DNA of 64,000 nucleotides from Hepsetus odoe (Eukaryota; Chordata; Actinopteri; Characiformes; Hepsetidae), in assembly GCA_017165825.1 (NCBI GenBank), contig CM029393.1:2453520-2517519 (forward strand), in the 5' to 3' direction. The notes under the pieces are model-generated. The model searched no databases. It worked only from the letters and a program-made list of their open reading frames with translations, and was not told the origin of the DNA. Below are positions 1 through 9,900 of this stretch, in pieces (within the stretch, counting starts at the first letter, position 1; the number at the start of each line of letters is the position of its first letter). The translations under genes were made by a program, and so were the position numbers.

Positions 1-144
1 TATTAATGCAGCTCTGGATGGAAATAAATGCTGTGACATTGCAGAAGCTTATCGAAACAATGCCACAGCGAATGCGTTCCATAATCAAAGCTAAGGGCGG
101 TCCAATGAAATGTTAGTGTGACTTTTTTTTGGATGGGCAGTGTA
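1..144 (+). mobile_element. Tc1/mariner 3' end with transposase C-terminus
   Basis: The + strand reads LQKLIETMPQRMRSIIKAKG followed by GPMKC and a stop (TAG at 114-116), the usual C-terminus of fish Tc1-like transposases. It is followed by an inverted-repeat end whose reverse complement begins TACACTGCCCATCC and has a run of A then GTCACAC. The element ends at a TA at 143-144. The rest of the element lies outside the window. It is a fragment, probably sitting in an alpl intron. Confidence 0.8.
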
Positions 145-1309
145 TGTAAAATTTTAAACCCTAACCTACTTATAAAATGAACACTATGTATATTTACATA
201 TGTTTTTTTCTTCCATTTTAGTGCTGCATTCATTCGATTGAGAGTATCATAAAATTTAAGATATTTCTCCTTCACTAAAAAGTAATGTTAAAGGACATGC
301 TAAACAGGTTACTAAAGAACAAAAGCTCAGAAAAATGTAAAAAATGGCCTTCAGACAATGTCCTAATAGCTCATTTTAAGATTCAAAAATAAAAAGAAAT
401 GATGCATTATGGGGAGTGAAAGCCCTTCACCAGGACTGAAGGAGAATGGAGCTACTGGAGCGGAATTCATGACGTGTCCGGACAGCTGAAAGAGCTGACA
501 AGAATGAGCTTTTAACAGCCTGCCGTGAGGTTGAAAGTATAAAAAGGATGGCAGGACTAATCAAAGTCATAGCACCAGCATGACCTGAGCAGAGTGCAGT
601 GCAGCAATCAAAGGTCTACACTAGAGCTTAGGTGTAGGGCTAGACATGTCAGGCTTTTTTATGTTCTATAAGGCACAGCTAGAATATTCTATTCAGTCTT
701 GAAGGGATTTGGTCCACATTTGCATCTGTGTTATGATTATCAAATATTTAGTTCTGGTTTTGAAATGGGCAGCATATATTTTATTTACTTCTGGTCTCAT
801 AAGAGTTAATTGGAATAATACTTTTATTATGATTGAAATTTTCAAATGTATTCTAAAATTTACTGAAGCAAGTATTTACTTAAATATCTACACCTAGACA
901 TTAGTGATAGTAGGGAAACAAATTGTATATTTGGCCATATGAATGCATTACTTACTACATGCTGATTCTGACTCTGTAAGCATTAAGGTTTGCAAATGTG
1001 CAGTTTATGTGACCTGTTTTGCCTGAAAATGATTTGGCCTTTAATTTGATATTTTTTATGAATAATTTATTAAGGATGGTCCCATGTGAGACCATGAATT
1101 AATTAATTAACCAACAAATTAATGAATAAAAGATTGTGTCTGGTGATAGTTTTTCATTATTCTTTTGTCTTTTATGCATTAAACTAAAGTTTACTTCACC
1201 ATTATGGAAAAGGTTAACACTGGATGATCTGAGTAGACTAGTAAAACAATTTAAAGGAAATAGACAGCCAGTGGAATAATGCTACTACTGGAATCTATTC
1301 TCAAGTTCT
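145..1309. other. Probable alpl intron, no feature recognised
   Basis: AT-rich sequence without a convincing exon. A TATA-like string (GTATAAAAAGG, about 537-547) with a CRE-like TGACGTG about 70 bp upstream is the only regulatory-looking pattern. See findings. Confidence 0.4.
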
Positions 1310-1690
1310 GGTTCAGTGCTGTGCCAAAGTATTAAGCCCCTAGTTATTTATTTATTTTCTTAATGTATTTTACTAGAAATCACTTTTTTATTAAAACAAT
1401 ACTTTATGCAAGTCAGACTGTTCTACTACTGTGACAGGCTACAAAGTGTCTAAAGACACAAAGGGTTCTAGCTACTCAGCATCATCAGTACACTAATCAC
1501 CAGCCTGATCATCTGTAATCATCTGCACCTATTTCTTCACTGCTTCATGCTTTAAGTTAAGTTTTTTTTATTGGTGGTTGATGGATTCATTTTAAGGTCA
1601 CTATGAGGCTTAACCAAAAAAAAACATCCACTGAAACCAGCCATGTACAGGGACCAGCCTGAAAATGAGAGCCAAAAACTCATTCATTAA
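1310..1690 (+). repeat. Unnamed dispersed repeat, copy A
   Basis: The core (about 1480-1672) shares ordered blocks with 21500-21700 and 25995-26190: ACTAATCACCAG, GATCATCTGTAATCATCTGCA, TTAAGTTA, GGCTTAACAAA-like, CACTGAAAC and TGAAAATGAGAGCC. The left edge (1318-1345) resembles a Tc1-type terminus (CTGTGCCAAAGTATTAAG), so this may be a non-autonomous DNA element. No coding capacity was seen. Confidence 0.6.
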
Positions 1691-2454
1691 CCCTGGAGAA
1701 CTTTTTCTCAACATTACATCAAACAATACAAGAAAGTCTGGCTCTTTGGAAGCAAAATATGAAGAAATGAGAGGATCAAGACTCAGGAAGTTTGTTTGGG
1801 GAAATTATAGAAAGCTTTTTGTGCCATGTTGTCTGATTGGACGCGATAGCAAAAATCCCATTCATCTTAAAAATGAGTGTTTAATTGTAGCACAGTTTCC
1901 AGCCCACTGTTGGCCAAATACATAAATTTAGCCTTGTAGTGTTGTCAGATGATATCCTGTCGAAGAGCTTTGTAATGCAGTGAATACTGTGGCCTTGGTA
2001 GAAGATCCTGGGTTTGCTTCCCAGCCAGGATGGGCAGAGTTCTGTTTTTTTTTGCATGTTTTTTGCCAAAAGATAGATAGATTGGAGGTGAAAAGATATC
2101 CATAGTTGTGATTGTTTTTCTGTGTTTCTGCTCTGTGATGTACTCATGAACTGTGTTTCTCCCTGCCTTTTGCCCTATAAGCCCAGAATGCCCCACCCCA
2201 TAACCTCGATGAGTATATGTGGTTCAGACATATGAGGAATGGATGGAAAAGGTTTCACTGTTTCACTATTCTGCCCTTATGCTGTGACCTTTCACACACA
2301 CACATACAATTTTAATGCAAGTGAAATACAAAAACAGTTACTCATTAGGTTGAAATTCATTCATTAGGATGAAATTGTTGCCAGCACATTTTTAAAAATG
2401 GTCCAAACTCATTAAAGTAGCTCTAAGAGAATCCATTTATGAGTAAAAGAACGG
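1691..2454. other. Intronic/intergenic, no gene seen
   Basis: Short open frames overlap on both strands without recognisable motifs or splice context. Nothing else stands out apart from short CA runs near 2294. Confidence 0.4.
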
Positions 2455-2535
2455 CAACAACAACAAGTTTTATTTATATAGTGCCTTTCACCAACTCAAG
2501 GATTCTTTACAGTGGGGGAGAAAAAGAACAGAAGT
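2455..2535 (-). repeat. LINE 3' tail remnant (L2-like)
   Basis: The string AAGTTTTATTTATATAGTGCC followed by a C/T-rich block matches the reverse complement of the L2 3' end also seen at 33326 and, in + orientation, near 60000 (GGCGCTATA...AATAAA). Only the tail is recognisable. Confidence 0.5.
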
Positions 2536-3059
2536 GAAAGAGTACCAGAGAGAGAATAGAGAGGTCTTTAGTTCAGTTTTGAATGTGGGGAGAGAAGTAA
2601 TTTCACAAAGTTTCACAGTCATCAAGCACCCAAAAGTGTAAAATGAATAAATCTATTAAAGATGTATGACTCATGCATTCATCCAAATCAACCACTACCA
2701 AATCCATTAATTCGGGTCTATTTTTGCTAAAGAGGGTGGTCAGAGGAATTGATTTCATTTTTGTTGAAATCAAGTTTGTGATTATGCATGTGTCCAATAT
2801 AGGAAAACACAATGAAATGAAATAAGATGTTGCTGAGTAGGGCTGGAGCTACTGCTGAAACTGCAGACAGACTTGGGCATTGACATGTTTTCTTCTTTAT
2901 ATCCAAAAAAAAGAGAGGGATTGAGAGTCAATTTCCTGGCCTGTAAGGTCTCAGTATGCAGAAAGCATATTAAATTTACAAAATAGTCTCTTCAACTCTA
3001 AATCAGAAAAGGTTGGATTTGGGTGATAAAAAAAATAAAGAAAAAATCTGTGATTTATT
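2536..3059. other. No feature recognised
   Basis: AT-rich sequence with no exon, RNA or repeat that I can name. Confidence 0.4.
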
Positions 3060-3480
3060 TAATTGCAGACAGAATGAGATGTTACATATATCAATAATTT
3101 CAACATTTTATTGCTAATTTACGGCAACACATTCTTAAAAATGCTGGGACAGTAAAGCCTTTACCACTTTGTAATGTTGCCATTTCTTTTCACAACACTA
3201 GATAGATATTTTGGTACTGATGATACAAAGCATGAAGCATTCTGTGCCCTTCTTTGTGCAGGCACAAGTGTCTCTCCAAATTGGGGATGTCTCACACATT
3301 TTCTTTTGTGGACACATCTGGACTGCAGGCTGGCCAGTTCAGTACTTGTACCCTCTTCTTCTGTAGCCATGTTTTTGTAATGTCTGCAGCTTTTTATTGT
3401 CTTGTTGGGAAATGCATTGACATATAGCCCCTTATTGTGTCTAATATTATGGATTTTGGCATTGATTAAGTAAGATAACT
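3060..3480. repeat. Probable old DNA-transposon-like repeat
   Basis: The stretch from ATGCTGGGACAG through CTTTTCACAACACTAG, TTTTGGTACTGATGATAC and CATCTGGACTGCAGGCTGGCCAGTTC resembles a repeat I remember as common in fish genomes. The memory is of the pattern, not a checked match. The overlapping open frames (3161-3380 on both strands) are therefore not taken as genes. Confidence 0.35.
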
Positions 3481-5130
3481 CATTACACCTCTCACTTGGT
3501 TGTAATTCAGGGGTCTTTTAGTTGTATTGTAATCATGAGCCTTTCTTTGAAGGTGTGTTTATGAACAGGAAATTAGGTTTCATTGCCATTTTAGCCATCT
3601 TAAATGGTCTCATTTGGAGGTGAATACCATTGACATTCCCCCATGATGCTTACTGTAGGCATGACATGGTTAAGCTATGTAACAAGGAACCAATAGATTC
3701 AGACAGATAATCAAAATAATAGATTTTGCTCATGAAAATTGCAGCTGTGGTGTCATTTATAAAGCATGTATTTTTGCTCCTGGTCTTGTCAAGTGAGGTC
3801 AATGATTCAGTCAGTCAAAGCAACCTTAAAATCCTTAGTAGTGGCTGACTTTGAGACCTATCGATATGACTGCCAGACGCAGAGACATCATAAGAGAGTA
3901 AACTGGAAAAATTAATTGTTGGATTAGCACTGTATAAAATATAATTCTCACCTATGCCTCTCAGACGTTTATGGAGATAAAATCATCCAATAGAGATGCT
4001 ACACAAAGCGAGGCATTTACATAGTTAAATGGAGCCAACTCAGTAAATTCAGTTTCAGCACTACATTCATTTACCCATTTTTCTGTTAACATCATAAAAT
4101 CAAGCCTATTCACTGTAATAAAATCATTAATCACTTATTTGTGAGAGATCTTCTAACTCGAAGAGCTAACTCCGTAACCTGTGTGCTACTCTGCAAGCAC
4201 AGTGATTCACATTTAACACACTGCAGGCTGAATTCATTATTTATCAGAGCACATTAGAAACAACCTTACTTAATGTGTATGTCTTGTTCTCTCACCCTGA
4301 TATGTTCTGGAATGGGAGAGATTAACTGTCACAGGGTCAAAACTGGTTTCAAAAACATGCTGCCGACATCACTGCTGAGGACCCTTATCAATTGACCTGA
4401 TCACGGAGTGACCTCTTATCTTTCTGTGCAAGAAAGTGGGTGGAGCTTCTGCTGATGCTAGGGAAAAGAGCCTATCTGATGATTGAGGAGCTTGCCTATT
4501 TCTTGGAGATACCACATCTGGAATGGGGGAAGGGGGTTGTTGGGTCCCTGAAGGAGGTGAAACCAGACTGGCTGACTGGCTTGTCCCAGCTGACAGTCCA
4601 TGGTTGCTGAAAGATTCAGCTGAGGTGAAGGTGTGGTAGAGAATTTCTCATATTATGATGTTTCCAGAAGCTGATATGGATGAACATCATGACCCTCATT
4701 ATTAAATGCTGCTCTGTCAGGACATTCTCAGTGGGGAAGGATGTTGTGGCTCTGAGATGATAACCTTGGGTGTAAGAGCTGTTGTGTCTCCACCAGTGGG
4801 GATGGAAAAGTTGGAGTATGGAGTAAAAAAATGTTTTCTGCTAATTGTTCAACACTCCCTTTGATGGTGTGTAGCCCATCTAGTCTAAAATCACAAAAGG
4901 TTCAAATTGTCAATAAATTCAGTCCATTTGACCTGCAGCTTTTATGTGACCAAGTATTTAATCGGAGTTGCTTTGGAAACAAATTGTTTCTCCATGCCTC
5001 CACATCCTTCCTGTTCTGTCTGTTGTATGAGTTGGCTTCTAATAATGCTGCTTTGTAGTTTCTGAGAAATGTAAATAAATATCAAAAAAGATGCTTAAAA
5101 CATAAAATAACACCGAAAAGTAGGAATAAA
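3481..5130. other. Long stretch without a gene
   Basis: I looked for missing alpl N-terminal exons, especially the V-x-D-S-A-G-T-A-T active-site exon, on the + strand and saw none. No RNA gene or repeat was recognised. Confidence 0.4.
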
Positions 5131-5136
5131 GTGATG

Positions 5137-5310
5137 GCACAACCAGAGGAAACCCATTTAGACACATGGAAAACATTAAACCCTTCACAGAAATGCCTCG
5201 GGCTGCCCCAGCTGGGAACGCAAACCCAGAACCAGAATTTCTTGTGAAGTGCTCCACTATGCTTCTACCCCACTGGAAATAATTATATATGATTGTTTTC
5301 TTACTGTTAA
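5137..5310 (-). repeat. Old SINE-like repeat (GCGCAGTGG type)
   Basis: In reverse complement it reads GTTCTGGGTTTGCGTTCCCAGCTGGGGCAGCC, then a TTTCCATGTGTCTAAATGGGTTTCCTC-like block. This is the layout of a very common fish repeat whose head resembles a tRNA B-box (GGTTCGATTCCCAGC). It is heavily diverged. Other copies are near 21950, 22690, 24100, 30720, 41225 and 53340. Confidence 0.45.
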
Positions 5311-5689
5311 AAGCCATGTCTTATGAGGCAAACAAAGCTTATAAGAAACCTGCTGAAAGGATGACTAAAATAACATCATGTCCAAACAGCAAGAGACACA
5401 AACAGCAATCCCTCCCGTCGTGATCAATGATCATCCACACCTGCCACAAGTGGTTCATTTCCTATTTCTGATGCATCGCATCACTGTTAAAGCTTAAATA
5501 CTACAGCTTGTGCATATATCCTTCTTCAAGCAGTAGATACAGCTAGCCAGCAGCAGTGAAAACTGATACAGTGGGAAAAGAGAGCTTAATTCTTATTTTA
5601 AAAAAAACATTGTCAAAATATGTCAGATTGTTGAGAAATTGCTTGTGTTCAGGGGATTCAATTAACACTGTAGTTTCAGTTTTTTTTTT

Positions 5690-5925
5690 GTGACAACCCA
5701 TGTCATTGTGAGGTCACAGCACAGCACACAGTGAACCACAATGAAATTGGACCTCCGCATTTAACCCATGCACACAAACACCGTGCAGCAGTGGGCAGCT
5801 ATTGAAAGCGCCCGGGGAGCAGTGACGGGGACGGTACCTTGCTCAAGGGTACCTCAGGGCAACCTACTTGGGAGGGAATTGAACCCACAATCTTCCGATG
5901 CAGGGGCAACTCTGATGTCATTTTT
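5690..5925 (-). repeat. tRNA-derived SINE, antisense
   Basis: It contains GTGACAACCCATGTCATTG, CAGCACAGCACACAGTGAACC, TTTAACCCATGC, GGTACCTTGCTCAAGGGTACC and GGGAATTGAACCCACAATC. The same ordered blocks occur at 16158-16366 and 60028-60213. The last block is the reverse complement of a B-box-like promoter, so the SINE head points right. The long open frame across it is an artefact. Confidence 0.7.
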
Positions 5926-6059
5926 TTTGATGACATTTTTTTTATGTGCTATGAGCTACAGATATGGCATTAAACGTGACACTGAAAAAAAAAAGGTCAG
6001 GGTTAATTTACTCTTGTCTGCCTTTGTGTTTATTGTTGTCTTAAATTCAATCAAGAAAA

Positions 6060-6385
6060 AAACTGTAAAACTATTATCATCTTCTGTTGGCTGCTCCCGT
6101 AATGGGTTGCTAGAGCAGAGCCAATGTCTCCATTTCTTCCTTTCCTCTGCATCTTTCTCCTTCAAAACAACTGCCTGCATGTCCTCCCTCAGCACATCCA
6201 TAAACCTCCTCTTTGGCCTTTCTCTACTCCTCTTTCCTGGCAGCTCCATCCACAGCATCCTTCCCCTGATATAATGCTTGTCTCTTCTGGACATATCCTA
6301 ACCAACGCAATCTTGCTTCTTCAACTTCTCTAACTAGCGTTTTTACCTCTGACACCTCCAGTTCTGCTCCCTATTTTTTTGCCGG
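6060..6385 (-). mobile_element. RTE-clade LINE C-terminal fragment
   Basis: The minus strand reads VEEARLRWLGYVQ, then frame-shifts to LWMELPGKRSRERPKRRFMD, then WRHWLCSSNPLREQPTEDD. This is the C-terminus of the fish RTE-like ORF (RLRWFGHVQRR ... LPGRRxRGRPKRRxMD ... IRCGNP). It is a dead fragment in the alpl intron. A related piece is at 61845-62255, and the upstream part of such an element is at 17815-21325. Confidence 0.75.
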
Positions 6386-6479
6386 TGAATAATAAAACTG
6401 TTATAATGATATGTCTATATATACTGTTATAATGATAGTGCCAATATCTCATGCAGATCCAGGTCTTGTGTATTGTTGT

Positions 6480-6692
6480 GTGTAAACTGTGTGCAAGTGT
6501 ACCTAAAAGAATTGATGCTGTTTTGAAGTCAAAGGGTGGTCACACCAAATATTGATTTGATTTAGATTCTCTTTTGTTCATTCACTGCACTTTGTTGATT
6601 GATGAAAATAAATGATTAACACTTTTGAAAGCATTCTTTGTTTACAGCATTTTTTCACACCTGCCTAAAACTTTTGCACAGTACTGTGTATA
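6480..6692 (+). mobile_element. Tc1/mariner 3' end
   Basis: A transposase C-terminus RIDAVLKSKGGHTKY with stop is readable at about 6507-6557. It is followed by the 3' non-coding end AAAGCATTCTTTGTTTACAG, TTTTTTCACACCTGCC and AAAACTTTTGCACAGTACTG at 6630-6688. The same 3' end recurs at 27905-28027. The element stops about 64 bp before alpl exon 6, next to a short TA run. Confidence 0.75.
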
Positions 6693-6709
6693 TATATATA
6701 TATATATAT
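6687..6709. repeat. (TA)n microsatellite
   Basis: About ten TA units follow the Tc1 end. It may have expanded from the TA target site. Confidence 0.8.
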
Positions 6710-6755
6710 TTGTTCACAATTCAAAATTTAATGGGTTTATGTATTTGTTTCTCAG

Positions 6756-6931
6756 GAAAGTCTGTGGGTATCGTTACAACAACACGAGTGAACCATGCCA
6801 CCCCCAGTGCAGCATATGCCCACTGTGTGGACCGTGACTGGTACTCAGATGGTGAGATGCCACCTGAAGCACTGCATGATGGCTGCAAAGACATTGCCCG
6901 GCAGCTCATGGAGAACATCCCTGACATAAAT
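6756..6931 (+). CDS. alpl: alpl exon encoding KSVGIVTTTRV...NIPDIN
   Basis: The acceptor TTTCTCAG precedes GAAAGTCTGTG, and the first codon (Gly) is split after its first base. The donor is AAT/GTGAGA. It encodes the Mg-ligand threonine (NHATPS) and the catalytic Arg (DRDWYSD). The residue after AYAH is Cys, where human TNSALP has Ser. GCKDIA supplies a conserved disulfide cysteine. Confidence 0.95.
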
Positions 6932-9900
6932 GTGAGATATGTCTTCTTCACTATGAGACACCATGCCCTGTTCAGTATACGTTGTGGTATTTTAGAAGTA
7001 CACTACTGTAATAGCTAGATGTTATTGGATATCCAATGTTCACTGTGTTCTCACAATCCCACAAATGTGATTAAAAAAGTGATTGTTTTTTTTAAATTGA
7101 ATGATTAAAAAACAGTTTAAAGAAGCAAAACTGCTGGTTTCTACTGAGCACCCCCCATTCTCCAAAAGGGGTTTGAAGACCAAGTTTTTTCCTAGTACTA
7201 TAGATAGTGCTCATGATTTTACACCGATGCAAAAAGTGTAAAGGGGACTATTTCTGTTTCCTAGAATAGGGTAATTATTTTACAGCATAGAGAACCACTC
7301 CTGTTCTCTAGGATCCTTGTTCTAGATAGTCTGTCTGATTTTCCAGTGTGGAAAATAGTGATTTGGAGACCATTTCTCTTCCATAGAATAGTGTTCTATG
7401 TAATTATTCAGATTAAAAAAGATAGATAAAGAAGATAATTGTGCTACCAATTCTCCAGTATTGGGAATATTGATTAGAAAACCATCTTCATATTTTGTTC
7501 TTTCTTTTTCTTGTGTTGGGTTGATGCTCTGAGAGGAGTTTGTGCTCAGATCTTTATCTCTTTGATCTGGATGGACAGGTAATTATGGGAGGTGGTCGCA
7601 AGTACATGCTGCCAAAGAACACATCGGACGTGGAATACCCCTGGGACAAGAAACACAGCGGAACAAGGAATGATGGCCGTAATCTCATCCAGGAGTGGAC
7701 TGACAGAGTGAAGGACAAAGTAAGGAACAGAGCGAATATAAAAGAATGCGTTTATTCAGATCACAATCCGCATTTTCATTTTCATCTTTCTCGTTTGGCT
7801 GAGACAGATTTTTCAAAAAACAAAAACAATCCTATTCCAGCATCGCGGCATATTTTAACTATCTCTGTTGATGTGCTGTCTTGATTTGGTCTGATAACCT
7901 TTGATCCTGAGAGCCTGCAATCTATTCATTTGTGTGGAATAAAGAGATAATCTTTGGGGAGAAATCGCATCTGAATGAATCGAAAAAACAACTTTTTCTC
8001 TGGTCAACAGAGGGGTTTTTACGTATGGAACAAGAAAGACCTCCTTTCAATAAACCCATCTACTGCTGATTATCTTCTGGGTGAGTTTTTTTCCCATTTA
8101 TATCCACTATGCAATGGTGCTGCATGATGTTTGTTGCAACCTTTCACTAATATCGTTCAATAAACTGGAAGATATCACAGTATGCAGCTCGAACAAACAC
8201 AGTACAGTTATGTGACCAAAGCGTGCTGCCTTTTCTCTTGCTTTAGGCCTGTTTGAGCCAGGTGATTTGGTCTATGACCTGGATAGAGACAGCAACAGAG
8301 ACCCTTCTCTCACAGAGATGGTAGAAGTGGCAATTAAAATCTTGCGGAAAAACCCCGAAGGCTTCTACCTGCTAGTGGAAGGTGAGAGAGCAGCCAACCA
8401 TTCATCTAATTTCAGATCATCAAAGGGTTTCTGTTCAATTCAGCACAAAACAGAAAAGTACCATAAAAGAATCTGATTATTATATAAGCAGCAGTCTCCC
8501 ACAGTCTTTGAAAACATTTAATATCTGATTGCAGTTTATTGAAGCTAATACATGTGCTGTTATTCAACACCCATATGACCCATGTGAAATTATAATTGCA
8601 GCTCCACTCAACCAATAAGCACATTTAATAAAGAGACTTAGGTGATGGGACGCTGGCTTGATTGTAGCTAGTCCTGTTGAATTTAACCTCAGTCATATTG
8701 AACCCAACCATCAAAGTGCCTTCACAAAGTTTCTAAAAGCACAATGTAGAACGCTCAAAGTAAATACCAGGATTTGTATTTGTATGGATAGGGCTAAAAA
8801 TACATTTCCAAGGCTTTAAAGGGCAGATAATTAAAAACCCAATTTAGCTTAGGAAATCACTGCCATGATTTAGTGTGTAGCCACAACAGCCTTTTAGAGC
8901 CTTAATAAGATCAAAGGGCAGTTTATTGGGAAAAGAGGGTTATAATAATACACTTTTGCTAATTTACCCAGACTGGTCATAATTTGACTTTTAATGTCTG
9001 AAAGTTTTATTTTTGGCACTGACAAGGCTTCCATTGTTATTGCTCAAGTTGCTCTTACCCAAACTCTTAAGAAAATGGAAGCCATTTCCACCAGTTAATA
9101 AAAAAGGTCACCTATATTTTATACCCTACATTATGCCTTAATAACCTGAAAAATTATTACTTTGAAAGCGGAAAGTCTTTTTTCCCCATATAAGTGCAAA
9201 CATGAGCATTTAGTTGCCAGCATCAGAGGGGGCTTTTCAAAAGCCTACCCTACCTACCCCAAATAAACACAGCATCACACCAACAGTCTAACGTGGTGAT
9301 AGTGGGGAAAGTATGGGAACGCTGACTTGGGACCTGGACAAATAGCTTTTATGGAGGATAAATATGCATTTTCCTTTTTTGAGAATTTTTTTTGGTTCAT
9401 GAAATTTGTCCATGACCTGAAGATTGTTGTGAAGAAAGTTGTGAAGCTGGAAATGATCAAAAAACAGAAAAATTATATTCACATCTGAATGACATCTGAA
9501 TTGTTTTGGAGTATCCTAGTTAAAGACAGAAATCCATGGCAAACTATATCCATTTGCTAAAATATATGAAACTGTACTTCAAACTGTAATGTTCAACCAG
9601 CAGCATTCAAACCAGTGAGGTGTTATGGGGCCTAAAATTTTCAGAATGTGTTAGTATAGTTTGGATATATAGTAGTAGTGTCATTTGTTTGCCAGAAGTT
9701 GGTGTGAGTACAGTTTTTTTTTTTTTCTGGTTGACAGAACTAACATAAATAAATGTGGACAAAAGTCATATAAAAAAGAAAAGTAAGAATGATTCAGATA
9801 CAGAAATGAATCAGGAATGCAGAAACCACAAGAATGATCAACTGCACTCTACAAAAGACAGCGCTACACACGGAATTACAGAGACTTGGAACAAGAGCTG

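Noticed and set aside
3161..3380. Overlapping open frames on both strands (68-69 residues)
   Set aside because: The sequence resembles a dispersed DNA-transposon-like repeat, and neither frame has a motif.
5768..6274. 168-residue + strand open frame
   Set aside because: It is SINE sequence followed by the antisense of an RTE C-terminus.
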